From Aminobacter carboxidus (GTDB lineage Bacteria > Pseudomonadota > Alphaproteobacteria > Rhizobiales > Rhizobiaceae): a stretch of DNA of 64,000 nt. This document shows positions 45,312 through 54,402 of the stretch, piece by piece. Each line of letters begins with the position of its first letter. Within the stretch, counting starts at the first letter, position 1. Where the stretch lies: contig NZ_JACZEP010000001.1 in assembly GCF_014863355.1 (NCBI RefSeq), positions 1,488,001 through 1,552,000 on the forward strand, in the 5' to 3' direction. The translations under genes were made by a program, and so were the position numbers. Under the pieces are notes generated by a model. That model was not told the origin of the DNA. It saw only the letters and a program-made list of their open reading frames with translations, and ran no database searches.

Positions 45312-46190
45312 TCACACCCGCCTCGCGCCGACGCGCCCGAAAAGGCCCTGCGGCCGGAACATCAGGATCAGCACCAGCACCAGCAGCGAGGCGAGGTCCT
45401 GATAGGCGCCGCCGACTTTGTAGGCGGTCAACATCGCCACGACGCCGACCAGCGGACCGCCGATCAGCGTGCCGGCGTTGGAGCCGATGCCGCCGACAAC
45501 GGCCGCGACGAAGCCGTTGAGTACGTATTTCAGGCCGGCATCAGGGCTGACCGAGATGACCGGCGCCACCAGGAAGCCGACGGTACCGACCATCAGGCCG
45601 CTGATCGCAAAGGCGATGAGCTGCAGGCGGCGCACCGGCAGGCCGGCGGCACGCGCAGCGTCGAAATCCTGCGACAGCGCGCTGATGGCGAGGCCGATGA
45701 AGGTCTTTCGCAAGAAGAAGCGCAGCGCGAAGAACCAGAAAATCATTGCAGCGATGGCCAGCGCATAGGCGCCGGGGGTGCGGGTCCCAAAGATGCGGAA
45801 GCTGGGCACGACGCTCTGGACGGAATAGGCGAACGGCCCCTGCGTGATCATCAGCAGTGCTGCCACGATGACAGAAACCGAAACCGTAGAGATCAGCCAG
45901 CTGTCCTGCTCAACCGAAGAACGCAGCGGGAGCAGCGTGATGTACCCCTGGAAGGCAACGACGGCGGCGATGCCAAGCCCCGTCAAAAGCAGCATCAGGC
46001 TCCACTGGCCGAGCCCGACTTGGTTGGCGAGGAAATAGGCGGCGAAGCCGCCGAGGATGAACATGTTGCCTTGGGCGAAGTTGAAGATGTTCGTCGCGCC
46101 ATGGACGATATTGAAGCTCATCGCGATGGTGGCGAAGATCGACCCGATGGCGATCCCGCGTATCACGATGATCAGTATTTCGCTGAGCAT
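45312..46190 (-). CDS. HAAT-type ABC transporter permease (LivH-like)
   Basis: The 292-residue multi-pass membrane protein has the LivH pattern: IVIRGIAIGSIFATIAMSFNIVHGATNIFNFAQGNMFILGGFAAYFL at the N-terminus and FVAAVVGGIGSNAGTLIGGPLVGVV near the C-terminus. GGAGGCG precedes ATG. It is the first gene of the operon running to 39650. There is no binding protein in this operon, so it probably uses one of the separately encoded ones (24217 or 26416; inference). Confidence 0.92.
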   Translation of the reverse strand: MLSEILIIVIRGIAIGSIFATIAMSFNIVHGATNIFNFAQGNMFILGGFAAYFLANQVGLGQWSLMLLLTGLGIAAVVAFQGYITLLPLRSSVEQDSWLISTVSVSVIVAALLMITQGPFAYSVQSVVPSFRIFGTRTPGAYALAIAAMIFWFFALRFFLRKTFIGLAISALSQDFDAARAAGLPVRRLQLIAFAISGLMVGTVGFLVAPVISVSPDAGLKYVLNGFVAAVVGGIGSNAGTLIGGPLVGVVAMLTAYKVGGAYQDLASLLVLVLILMFRPQGLFGRVGARRV

Positions 46191-46308
46191 AAGCTCGCCT
46201 CCCTGACTTCACTTATGAACCCGCCTTGCATGCACCGCGGGCAAGCCCGAAACACCGACGAGGAGGGGTATTTTGAGGTCAGCTTATGCGTGCCAGCCAC
46301 GGCCGCAA

Positions 46309-46328
46309 CATCGTTCGAACGGACTAAC
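46309..46328 (-). promoter_or_regulatory. island regulon element, copy 13
   Basis: Toward the LivH-like gene it reads GTTAGTCCGTTCGAACGATG, 118 bp before its ATG. The rest of this 248-bp gap (46191-46438) shows nothing else I can assign. Confidence 0.6.
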
Positions 46329-46438
46329 GACAATTGCAGGGAAACGCAGCTTCTGGCCGCCTGGCTCAAGGGAACCGGATAGGGTCGATCGACGACGACC
46401 TCAGCCCTGTCATCGACCAACAGAATCCATTGCCCTGT

Positions 46439-47275
46439 TCAGGAAAAACAGGTGCTGGCAGTGTCAAACGATGTGCTCGCCGCCTCACTCAGGCAAAGAG
46501 CAGCGAGATCGGGAGAGATCACCTCGACACTGAACGGCACGGAGACGCCCGTTGCTTCAAGCGTTGCGGCGAAACCTGCGAGGTCAAACCCGCCCTGCCC
46601 GCACAGCTTGCGGTTCATGGTCTCCGTTGACAGCTGACCGGCAGGCACTTCATCAGCGTCGTTCACCTGCACGCACAGCACCTTGTCGGCCGGAATCCGC
46701 CCGAGGTCGCCCAGCGGCACGCCGGCGCGGAAGATGTGCCAAGAATCGATGACCAGACCGGCATTGGGAATGTCGCCGATGATCGCCAGCGCCGTGTCCA
46801 CGTCCCGCACATTGCCCCAGGCCACCAGTTCCAGCGCGATCGTAAAGTCGTTTTCGGCAGCCCTGCTGCAGAGGTCACGGAACTTGTCCTGCATGGTCCC
46901 CAGCGAGATGCCACGCTCGCCAAGGTCAGGTCCGACATTGACCACCTTGGCGCCGAACGCCGCCGCCGCGCGAAACGCCGTCTCCTCGTTGCGCCGCGAG
47001 GCCAGCCCGGCCTCGCCGTCCATGAACCAGTCGGTCAGGAACTCGACCGACACATGCTTGATGCCATGGACATCGAGGATGGCGCGCAACTCGCCATCGC
47101 CAAAACCGCGCGCCCGCTGCTCGGCATAGTCGCGAAAATGCAGGCACATGCCGGTGAAGCCTGCCGCGGCACATGCCTCGACCCGCTCGCCAAAACCATG
47201 GCGCGATGCCACCGGGCCGCCCGGCATCACGCCGCTGACGGTATGCGAGCTGCAGATGTATTCGCGTGATTTCAT
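46439..47275 (-). CDS. sugar phosphate isomerase/epimerase-like TIM-barrel protein
   Basis: The 278-residue protein has the xylose-isomerase-like (AP endonuclease 2) fold: an early ACAAAGFTGMCLHF, a metal-ligand Glu candidate in ALELVAWGN, Asp and His in VIDSWHIFRAG, Asp in VQVNDADEV, and a late Glu in FSVEVISP. Enzymes of this group isomerise or epimerise sugars or act as dehydratases on hydroxyacids and inositols. It sits between the BMP transporter operon and the LivH operon, with its own degenerate regulon element. The substrate is unknown. Confidence 0.85.
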   Translation of the reverse strand: MKSREYICSSHTVSGVMPGGPVASRHGFGERVEACAAAGFTGMCLHFRDYAEQRARGFGDGELRAILDVHGIKHVSVEFLTDWFMDGEAGLASRRNEETAFRAAAAFGAKVVNVGPDLGERGISLGTMQDKFRDLCSRAAENDFTIALELVAWGNVRDVDTALAIIGDIPNAGLVIDSWHIFRAGVPLGDLGRIPADKVLCVQVNDADEVPAGQLSTETMNRKLCGQGGFDLAGFAATLEATGVSVPFSVEVISPDLAALCLSEAASTSFDTASTCFS

Positions 47276-47331
47276 GATGTTCCCGGGGCTGGCTGCTGTC
47301 GGCCCAAAAATGTCCCTCCGGCAATAGGCAT

Positions 47332-47351
47332 ACAGGTCCATTCGGACTAGA
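47332..47351 (-). promoter_or_regulatory. island regulon element, copy 14 (partial match)
   Basis: Toward the isomerase gene it reads TCTAGTCCGAATGGACCTGT. The dyad GTCC/GGAC is perfect, but the following GATG is lost. It lies 56 bp before ATG 47275. Confidence 0.45.
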
Positions 47352-47380
47352 CACGGTTTCGTCAGGTGCCAAAACTAAAA

Positions 47381-47410
47381 ACCCCCGGCAAGACCGGGGG
47401 TTCTTTTTTT
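47381..47410. terminator. terminator after the BMP-family gene
   Basis: An 8-bp stem (47381-47388 with 47394-47401) and 5-base loop are flanked by TTTTTAGTTTT on the minus strand and TTCTTTTTTT on the plus strand. It lies 36 bp after the end of the BMP gene. Confidence 0.85.
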
Positions 47411-47445
47411 GAGCACGAGACACGCGCCCGGCAATGCCCGCCGGC

Positions 47446-48516
47446 TTACTGCGGCAGCTTGTCGTCCACGCCCTTGACGTAGAAGTTGAGGCCGAGCAGA
47501 ACGCCGTTTTCGGCCACTTCGCCGGCCTTGAGCCATTCCGAGCCATCCTGCTTGGCGATCGGCCCTGTGAACGGATTGAACTCTCCGGACTTGATCTTGG
47601 CTGCGGTTTCCTCGGCAAGCTTCTTGACGTCGTCGGGCATGTTGGCGAACGGCGCCATCACGACGTGGCCTTCCTTCATGCCGCCCCAGACATCCTGCTG
47701 CTTCCAGGTGCCGTCGACGACTGCCTTGACGCGCTCGACGTAGTACGGGCCCCAATCATCGACGATCGAAGTCAGCTGCGTGGTCGGGCCGAACTTGATC
47801 ATGTCAGAGGCCTGGCCGAACGCCTTGATGCCACGCTCGGTCGCAACCTGCATCGGTGCCGTCGAGTCGGTGTGCTGGGTGATGATGTCGACGCCCTGGT
47901 CGATCAGCGCCTTGGCGGCATCGGCTTCCTTGCCAGGGTCGAACCAGGTGTTGGCCCACACCACCTTGACCTTGAAGTCAGGGTTGACCGACTGCGCGCC
48001 GAGCACGAAGGCGTTGATGCCCATCACCACTTCCGGGATTGGGAAGGACGCAATGTAGCCCGCGACGCCCGCCTTCGACATCTTGGCGGCGATCACGCCC
48101 TGGATGTAGCGGCCTTCATGGAACTTCGAATTGTAGGTCGCGACGTTCGGATGCTCGCGCTTGTAGCCCGTGGCATGCTCGAACTTCACATCCGGGAACT
48201 TGCCGGCGACCTTGTTGGTAGGGTCCATGTAGCCGAAGGACGTGGTGAAGATGATGTTGCAGCCCGAACGTGCGAAACGTTCGATCGCGCGCTCGGCGTC
48301 AGCGCCCTCGGGAACGCTTTCAAGATAGGCGGTCTCGACTTTATCGCCGAGCTCCTTCTTCATGTGTTCGAGGCCCTGATGATGCTGGTAGGACCAGCCG
48401 AAATCGCCGATCGGGCCGACATAGATAAAGCAGGCCTTGGTCGCGGCTTCCGCCGCCATCGTACCGAAAGACATCACCGCGGCAGCCGCGGCAAACGACA
48501 AAATTGTCTTCTTCAT
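47446..48516 (-). CDS. BMP family ABC transporter substrate-binding protein
   Basis: The 356-residue periplasmic protein has a signal peptide (MKKTILSFAAAAAVMSFGTMAAEA) and the PnrA/BMP fold: FIYVGPIGDFGWSYQHHQGLE, FTTSFGYMDPTNKVAGKFPDVKF, VAGYIASFPIPEVVMGINAF. BMP proteins bind nucleosides or related purine compounds. It is followed by a strong terminator and preceded by a 112-bp gap, so it may also be transcribed on its own. It pairs with the permeases and ATPase upstream in the same direction. Confidence 0.93.
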   Translation of the reverse strand: MKKTILSFAAAAAVMSFGTMAAEAATKACFIYVGPIGDFGWSYQHHQGLEHMKKELGDKVETAYLESVPEGADAERAIERFARSGCNIIFTTSFGYMDPTNKVAGKFPDVKFEHATGYKREHPNVATYNSKFHEGRYIQGVIAAKMSKAGVAGYIASFPIPEVVMGINAFVLGAQSVNPDFKVKVVWANTWFDPGKEADAAKALIDQGVDIITQHTDSTAPMQVATERGIKAFGQASDMIKFGPTTQLTSIVDDWGPYYVERVKAVVDGTWKQQDVWGGMKEGHVVMAPFANMPDDVKKLAEETAAKIKSGEFNPFTGPIAKQDGSEWLKAGEVAENGVLLGLNFYVKGVDDKLPQ

Positions 48517-48591
48517 GCTTTGTTCCTCTTACTGGTTGCCCGGGGCACTATCCCATCCTTTTTGTAGTCCCTGTACATGGTCCGCCTCGAA

Positions 48592-48611
48592 TGCCGTTCG
48601 AAACGACTTTC
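48592..48611 (-). promoter_or_regulatory. island regulon element, copy 15 (doubtful)
   Basis: Toward the BMP gene it reads GAAAGTCGTTTCGAACGGCA, 75 bp before ATG. It keeps AGTC and TTCGAACG but is degenerate at both ends. Confidence 0.25.
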
Positions 48612-48628
48612 GAATCGGTGCCATGGTC

Positions 48629-49543
48629 TTAGCGATCTGGCACAAACGGCCGCCCCAATGAAGCCGGAGTGTTCACCATCGTCAGTCGCCTGTTGCGCGA
48701 GATCAGCACAAGAACAACGACGGTTGCCAGATAGGGTAGCGAAGAAAGCAATTGCGACGGCACGCCGATGCCCAACGCCTGGGCATGCAGCTGGCCGATC
48801 GAAACCGCTCCGAACAGATAGGCGCCAGCGAGTATCCGCCACGGCCGCCAGGAAGCGAACACCACCAGCGCCAAGGCAATCCAGCCCCGGCCTGCGGTCA
48901 TGTTTTCGATCCACTGCGGTGTGTAGACGAGTGACAGATAGGCACCGGCAAGTCCCGCGCAGGCGCCGCCGAACATGACGGCGAGGTAGCGGATGGCGAT
49001 GACCTTGATGCCGAGTGCGTGCGCCGAGGTGTGGTTATCGCCGATCGAGCGCAATGTCAGCCCTGCCCGGGTGCGGAACAGGAAGTAGGCGACGCCTGCG
49101 GTCAACAGCAGAGACACGTAAAACAGCGGATCCTGCCCGAACAATAGCTTGCCCACGAACGGCAGTTCGCTGAGGAAGGGAATGTGGATGTAGTCCATTT
49201 TTATGCCCGGCAGGCCAACGAAGCTCTCGCCGAGCATGCCCGACAGACCAAGGCCGAGCAGCGTCAGGGCCAGGCCTGTCGCCACCTGGTTGGTCACCAG
49301 CGTCAGCGTCAGGAAGCCGAACAGCAGCGAAAACAGCGCACCGACGATGATCGCGGCAAGCACGCCGAGCCAAGGCGAGCCGGTGGTCAGCGCGACGCCG
49401 AAACCGGTCACCGCACCCATCACCATCATGCCTTCGACGCCGAGGTTGAGCACGCCGGAGCGCTCGACGACCACTTCACCGACCGCTGCGATCAGCAGCG
49501 GAGTTGCCGCCGTCGCAATCGTAATCAGGATATCTTCAAACAT
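48629..49543 (-). CDS. ABC transporter permease (BMP/nucleoside system, second permease)
   Basis: The 304-residue membrane protein is of the BPD_transp_2 family (YufQ/NupQ-like): ITIATAATPLLIAAVGEVVVERSGVLNLGVEGMMVMGAVTGF and GRGWIALALVVFASWRPWRILAGAYLFG. VLNLGVEGMM and GRGWIALA are diagnostic for nucleoside-type ABC permeases. ATG 49543 lies within the end of the first permease gene (8-bp overlap), with GGAGG upstream. Confidence 0.92.
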   Translation of the reverse strand: MFEDILITIATAATPLLIAAVGEVVVERSGVLNLGVEGMMVMGAVTGFGVALTTGSPWLGVLAAIIVGALFSLLFGFLTLTLVTNQVATGLALTLLGLGLSGMLGESFVGLPGIKMDYIHIPFLSELPFVGKLLFGQDPLFYVSLLLTAGVAYFLFRTRAGLTLRSIGDNHTSAHALGIKVIAIRYLAVMFGGACAGLAGAYLSLVYTPQWIENMTAGRGWIALALVVFASWRPWRILAGAYLFGAVSIGQLHAQALGIGVPSQLLSSLPYLATVVVLVLISRNRRLTMVNTPASLGRPFVPDR

Positions 49544-50639
49544 TTTGCGTGGCCTCCACGGTCTTTGCAGCGGAGGCGCCGACAAAGCGGATGCGGTAAA
49601 GAATGAGCGTGTCGCAGGCGAGGACGAAGAACAGCAGCATGCCCTGGAACGCGCGCACCACCTTGTCGGACACGCCGATCGATATCTGTGCTGCTTCGCC
49701 GCCGAGATATGACAGCGCCAGCACCAGGCCCGCAGCAATGATACCGAGCGGGTTCAGACGGCCGAGAAAGGCAACGATGATTGCGGCAAAGCCGTAGCCG
49801 GGCGAGATCGTCGGCCTAAGCTGGCCAATAGCGCCCGACACTTCCGAAATACCGGCCAGCCCGGCAAGACCGCCTGACACCAGGAAGGCGAAGAACACCA
49901 TTTTCGATTGCGAAAAGCCTGCGAAGCGCCCTGCGCGTGGGCTTTGGCCCAGCACTAGAACCTCGAAGCCTTTCAAGGTACGCGACAGCATGAACCACAG
50001 CGCGATCGCCGCAACGATGGCGAACACAAAACCCCAGTTGGCGCGTCCCGAAGCCGACCAGATCTCGGGGAGTACAGCACTCGGGCTGAAGGTGCGCGTC
50101 TCCGGAAAGTTCATCCCCGCCGGGTTGCGCCACGGCCCACGCACCATCCAGTCGAGGAACAGCTGCGCGACGTAGACCAGCATCAGGCTGGTCAGGATCT
50201 CATTGGTGTTGAAGCGCACCTTGAGATAGGCCGGAATTGCACCGTAAGCGGCACCGCCTGCAATGCCCATCAAGAGCATCAGCGGCAGCACGATCCACGA
50301 CTGGAAGTCAGGAAACATCACCGGCAGGATCGAGCCGGTAATCGCGCCGATGACGAACTGGCCTTCGGCGCCGATGTTCCAGTTGTTGGAGAGGTAGCAG
50401 ATCGACAGACCGACGGCGATCAGGATCAGCGGAGCTGCCTTGACCGCCAGCTCATGCAGCGACCAGACCTCGCGCAGCGGATCGATGAAGTAATAATACA
50501 GCGCTTCGACCGGGTCTTTGCCAAGCAGCGAAAACATGATCGCGCCGGCAATCAGCGTCAGACCAAGCGCAATGAGGGGCGAAAGCGCTGCAAAAAGCTT
50601 GGAGCGCTCCGGGCGCTTGACGAGTTCGATGCGCATCAT
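49536..50639 (-). CDS. ABC transporter permease (BMP/nucleoside system, first permease)
   Basis: The 367-residue membrane protein is YufP/NupP-like: VGLSICYLSNNWNIGAEGQFVIGAITGSI, EILTSLMLVYVAQLFLDWMVRGPWRNPAGMNFPETRTF and GYGFAAIIVAFLGRLNPLGIIAAGLVLALSYLGG. WNIGAEGQ and the PEGMN-like GPWRNPAGMNFP loop are characteristic. The start codon overlaps the ATPase stop (ATGA). Confidence 0.92.
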   Translation of the reverse strand: MMRIELVKRPERSKLFAALSPLIALGLTLIAGAIMFSLLGKDPVEALYYYFIDPLREVWSLHELAVKAAPLILIAVGLSICYLSNNWNIGAEGQFVIGAITGSILPVMFPDFQSWIVLPLMLLMGIAGGAAYGAIPAYLKVRFNTNEILTSLMLVYVAQLFLDWMVRGPWRNPAGMNFPETRTFSPSAVLPEIWSASGRANWGFVFAIVAAIALWFMLSRTLKGFEVLVLGQSPRAGRFAGFSQSKMVFFAFLVSGGLAGLAGISEVSGAIGQLRPTISPGYGFAAIIVAFLGRLNPLGIIAAGLVLALSYLGGEAAQISIGVSDKVVRAFQGMLLFFVLACDTLILYRIRFVGASAAKTVEATQNV

Positions 50640-52213
50640 GCCACCTCTTTCGCATGGTCGAGGTGACCAGGTTCGGCACCGCCCATCAGCAGGCCGATGC
50701 GCTCAAGCGTGGCGTCGGCGATCGGGATCGGCTTGGACAGCTCACCATTGTGCATGACGGCGATCGAGTCGGAGATTTCAAACAGCTCGTCGAGGTCCTG
50801 GCTGATCACCAGCACCGCCGAGCCGTTGCGCGCCAGTTCGATCAGCGCCTGGCGGATGCGCGCCGCGGCACCGGCGTCGACGCCCCAGGTCGGCTGGTTG
50901 ACGACCATGACGGCAGGGTTGCGGTCGAGCTCACGGCCGATGATGAATTTCTGCAGGTTGCCGCCCGAAAGAGCGGCAGCTTCGGGATCCGGCGCGCTCT
51001 TGCGCACGTCCATCACATCGATGATGCGCTGCGCAGCCTTCTGGATCGCGCCAGACTTGATCAGCCCGAGGCCAGCGACGAACGCCTTGCCGTCAGTGGC
51101 GTGGCGCGACAGCAGCAGATTGTCCGACAGCCGCATGCGCGGGGCAGCACCATGGCCGAGGCGCTCTTCAGGTACGAAGGCAGCACCCAGAAGACGGCGC
51201 GCGGAAATGCCCATGCGCCCTGCCGACTTGCCGCGGATGCGGATAGCGTCAGCACTTTCCTGCAAAGCCTCACCCGAGACCGCCTCGAATAGCTCACCCT
51301 GGCCGTTGCCGGCGACACCGGCGATGCCGATGACCTCGCCGCCGGCGACGCTCAGCCAGATGTTCTTGAGCGGCGTCGAGAACGGTCCGGCCGGCTTGCG
51401 GCTCATGCCGCAGATGCTGAGCAGTTCCTCGCCGCGCACCGATGCCGTGGTGCGCTCGGCGTTCTTGACCTCGGTGCCGACCATCATCCGCGCCAGCGAA
51501 GATGGCGTCTCGAGCCGGGGATTGCAGTGGCCTACAACCTTGCCGTGTCGCATGATCGTGGCGCTGTCGCAGAGCCGGCGGACTTCGTCGAGGCGGTGCG
51601 AGATGTAGAGGATCGACTTGCCCTCGGAGCGCAGGCGCTCGAGCGTCTCGAACAGCCTGTCGGCCTCCTGCGGCGTCAGCACCGAAGTCGGCTCGTCGAG
51701 AATGATCAGATCAGGCGTCTGCAACAGGCAGCGGATGATCTCGATGCGCTGGCGTTCACCGACCGAGAGGTCACCGACCAGTGAGTCTGGATCGAGCGGC
51801 AGACCATAGCTGTAAGACAGCGCCCGCGCCTTGGCGGCGATCGTGCCAATCGGCGTGTCGTCGGCCAGCGAAAGCGCTATGTTTTCGGCAGCCGTCAGCG
51901 CTTCAAACAGCGAAAAATGCTGGAAAACCATGCCGATGCCGAGCTTCTTGGCAACGCCCGGGCTGGTGATCCTGGCCAACTGGCCGTTCCAGTGGATTTG
52001 GCCGGCATTGGGCTCTAACGAGCCGAATAACATCTTCACCAGCGTCGATTTGCCGGCACCGTTTTCCCCAAGCAGTGCGTGGATTTCACCCTTGGCGATG
52101 GTCAGGTCGATCTGGTCGCACGCCTTTAGAGTGCCGAATATCTTCGTCAGGCCGCGAACCTCAAGCAGGTTCCGACCATTGGCTAAAGGGGTTGTGTCCA
52201 CAACGCCTCCCAT
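50636..52213 (-). CDS. ABC transporter ATP-binding protein with two ATPase domains (BMP/nucleoside system)
   Basis: This 525-residue tandem ATPase has a first domain with Walker A GENGAGKST, signature LSVGERQRIEI and Walker B LIILDEPTSVLTPQEAD. In the second domain the P-loop is degenerate (GVAGNGQGE), the signature is LSGGNLQKFIIGRE and Walker B is MVVNQPTWGVD, as usual for RbsA/YufO-type proteins. The longer frame extends upstream, but ATG 52213 starts the conserved protein. It is the first gene of the importer. No regulon element precedes it. Confidence 0.92.
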   Translation of the reverse strand: MGGVVDTTPLANGRNLLEVRGLTKIFGTLKACDQIDLTIAKGEIHALLGENGAGKSTLVKMLFGSLEPNAGQIHWNGQLARITSPGVAKKLGIGMVFQHFSLFEALTAAENIALSLADDTPIGTIAAKARALSYSYGLPLDPDSLVGDLSVGERQRIEIIRCLLQTPDLIILDEPTSVLTPQEADRLFETLERLRSEGKSILYISHRLDEVRRLCDSATIMRHGKVVGHCNPRLETPSSLARMMVGTEVKNAERTTASVRGEELLSICGMSRKPAGPFSTPLKNIWLSVAGGEVIGIAGVAGNGQGELFEAVSGEALQESADAIRIRGKSAGRMGISARRLLGAAFVPEERLGHGAAPRMRLSDNLLLSRHATDGKAFVAGLGLIKSGAIQKAAQRIIDVMDVRKSAPDPEAAALSGGNLQKFIIGRELDRNPAVMVVNQPTWGVDAGAAARIRQALIELARNGSAVLVISQDLDELFEISDSIAVMHNGELSKPIPIADATLERIGLLMGGAEPGHLDHAKEVA

Positions 52214-52315
52214 TGTCAGTTCTTTATTATGTTCCCGGGAGCATGGTAGGCGCGTCCTGCTCCCGGCGCAAAGCATGTCAGAAGTTGAAAGAGCTTCAAG
52301 AATTCCAGCGAAAAC

Positions 52316-53293
52316 TCAAGGGACAAGTACGGTGGTCCCCGTCGTCTTGCGGCCTTCCAGATCGGCATGAGCCTCTGCCACGTCGCGTAGCGCATAACGC
52401 TGGTTGATCCTGATTTCGACCGCTCCTTTGAGCACCACATCGAACAGCGCGTCAGCAGACTTTACCATATCCTCGCGCCGCGCATTGTAGGCAAACAGCG
52501 TCGGCCGCGTTGCAAACAGCGAGCCCTTCTGTGCCAAAAGCGAAATGGAAAATGGCGGGATCGGTCCCGAAGACTGGCCGAAGCTGACGAAGGTTCCCAG
52601 CGGTCGCACGCAGTCGAGCGAACCGGGAAACGTGTCGTTACCGACGGAATCATAGACGACGTCGCATTTCTTGCCGCCGGTGATGGCAGCCACCTCGGCG
52701 ACGAAATCCTGCTCGCGGTAGTTAATGACGTGGTCGAAGCCATGCGCCCTGGCAAGCTCGCCCTTGTCGTCCGAGCCGACCGTCCCGATAACAGTCGCGC
52801 CAAGATGCTTGGCCCACTGACCGAGGATCAGGCCGACGCCGCCGGCAGCGGCATGGTAAAGAACGATGTCGCCGGCCTTCACCTTGAAGGTGCGCAGCAA
52901 TAGATATTCGGCCGTCATGCCCTTCAGCATCATGGCAGCCGCCTGCTCGTCGGAGATGCCGTCGGGCACCTTGACCAGACGGTCGGCGGCAATCACCCGT
53001 TCGTCGCAATACGCCCCTGTGGGTACTGCATAGGCGATGCGGTCGCCGACCTTGAGCCAGTCGACGCCGTCGCCCAATTCCAGCACCACGCCAGCCGCCT
53101 CGCCGCCCGGGGTCACAGGCATGCCGTTTGGCGCGGGGTAGAGCCCGGTGCGGAAATAGACGTCGATGAAGTTGAGACCGATGGCGGTGTGGCGGATGAG
53201 CGCCTGACCGACGCCCGGACGGCCGACTTCCACTTCTTCGTAGGTCAGCGCTTCGGGGCCACCATGGGCATGCACGCGTATCGCTTTGGGCAC
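52316..53293 (-). CDS. NADPH:quinone oxidoreductase (QOR)
   Basis: The 325-residue zinc-free MDR protein has the classic QOR sequence: KAIRVHAHGGPEALTYEEVEVG, GLNFIDVYFRTGLYP, HAAAGGVGLILGQWAKHLGA, RPTLFAYNARREDM. It reduces quinones or enones with NADPH. GTG 53293 is 4 bp after the pcs stop. It differs clearly from the island's QOR-like gene at 10567 and is more like the ordinary chromosomal copy. Confidence 0.93.
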   Translation of the reverse strand: MPKAIRVHAHGGPEALTYEEVEVGRPGVGQALIRHTAIGLNFIDVYFRTGLYPAPNGMPVTPGGEAAGVVLELGDGVDWLKVGDRIAYAVPTGAYCDERVIAADRLVKVPDGISDEQAAAMMLKGMTAEYLLLRTFKVKAGDIVLYHAAAGGVGLILGQWAKHLGATVIGTVGSDDKGELARAHGFDHVINYREQDFVAEVAAITGGKKCDVVYDSVGNDTFPGSLDCVRPLGTFVSFGQSSGPIPPFSISLLAQKGSLFATRPTLFAYNARREDMVKSADALFDVVLKGAVEIRINQRYALRDVAEAHADLEGRKTTGTTVLVP

Positions 53294-53297
53294 GTCG

Positions 53298-54038
53298 TCA
53301 GTCTTTCTCTGTCTCGGTTGCCGGCTTGCCGCCGAGATTGGGGAAGAGCTGCATCACGCCGCCGATGAAGAACAGGTACAGGCCGCTGATGGCGATGCCG
53401 ATCTTGACCCATTCGCTGGCATCCATGTGCTGCCATAGCGCCACGCCGCCCAAGGCGCACCAGATCAGCGTCATCGGCAGGTTGATGTTCCGCAGCCTGA
53501 CGACCCGCACAGGGTGCAGGAAATTCATCGGCACGAAGGTCAGGATGCCCGCTATGACCACCACCGCGAACGAAACCCATTGCCCCGGCTCGATGACGAA
53601 CAGCGTGAACACCACCATGTTCCAGACTACCGGGAAGCCCTTGAAGAAGTTCTCCTTGGTCTTCATGCCGGTGTCGGCATAGTAGATCGCGCTCGACACC
53701 ACGATAATCGCTCCAGACAGGAACGACAGCCCCTCGCCCATGAAGCCGCTCTGATAGAGCGCGAAGGCGGGGATCAGCACATAGGTGACATAGTCGATGA
53801 TGTTGTCGAGCAGTTCGCCCGACCACGTCGGCAGGATTTCCTTGACCTCGAGCTTGCGCGCGATCGGCCCGTCGATGCCGTCGACGAAAAGCGCGAGCCC
53901 CAGCCACCAGAACATCGCCGTCCAGCGTTCTTCACTCGCCGCAACCAGCGATAGGAAGGCAAGGAACGATCCCGATGCGGTGAGAAGATGGACCGAAAAG
54001 GCCCGCGCCTGCGGCCATGTGACTTTCTTGGGCTTCAC
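53298..54038 (-). CDS. pcs: phosphatidylcholine synthase
   Basis: The 246-residue CDP-alcohol phosphatidyltransferase condenses choline with CDP-diacylglycerol to make phosphatidylcholine in the inner membrane. It has the Pcs-type core RAFSVHLLTASGSFLAFLSLVAA, the active-site motif VDGIDGPIARKLEVKEILPTWSGELLDNIIDYVTYV, and many hydrophobic helices, very like rhizobial Pcs proteins. I chose GTG 54038, whose first bases overlap the stop of a small upstream ORF (GTGA). A TTG at 54050 would add four residues. Confidence 0.93.
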   Translation of the reverse strand: MKPKKVTWPQARAFSVHLLTASGSFLAFLSLVAASEERWTAMFWWLGLALFVDGIDGPIARKLEVKEILPTWSGELLDNIIDYVTYVLIPAFALYQSGFMGEGLSFLSGAIIVVSSAIYYADTGMKTKENFFKGFPVVWNMVVFTLFVIEPGQWVSFAVVVIAGILTFVPMNFLHPVRVVRLRNINLPMTLIWCALGGVALWQHMDASEWVKIGIAISGLYLFFIGGVMQLFPNLGGKPATETEKD

Positions 54039-54139
54039 GTTTCCCGCCAATCATTTTGCAGAATTGAGCCGAATGGATGAACATGACCAAGCAATGGAGA
54101 CAATCTGTTGCGGCACGGTTGCACGAATTCTTCCTTCAT
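54035..54139 (-). CDS. small ORF upstream of and overlapping pcs (possible leader peptide)
   Basis: The 34-residue frame (MKEEFVQPCRNRL ... NDWRET) has a very strong Shine-Dalgarno sequence (AGGAGGG, 5 bases before ATG 54139). Its stop overlaps the probable pcs start as GTGA, so ribosomes finishing it could start pcs. No homologue is recognised. It may be a regulatory leader or a real small protein. The remaining 54140-54402 gap holds no gene I can support. Confidence 0.4.
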   Translation of the reverse strand: MKEEFVQPCRNRLSPLLGHVHPFGSILQNDWRET

Positions 54140-54402
54140 CGCGCCCTCCTGTTTGCCACCGATAGTCTCCCTGCCGTTCCGGCACTTAATAGCAGCACCG
54201 CTTTCCAGACAAGACGAAAGCCAAGCCGAAAATGACCAGTTGCGGTGCCAGTACAACTTCATCCACTGCGGCGTTGGCGTCCGGCAACATCCCAAGCCGG
54301 CTGAAATTGCACCGAGATGAACAATTGCGACCGAATGGGATGAATCGCCGCGTTGATCAATGGCTTAGGCCTGCAATATACCGGGATAACTGAGGTGCGC
54401 AG

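Noticed and set aside
45294-46382. 362-residue plus-strand open frame rich in Asp, Glu, His and Gln
   Set aside because: It is the complement of the LivH-like gene; the odd composition is typical of an antisense frame of a membrane protein.
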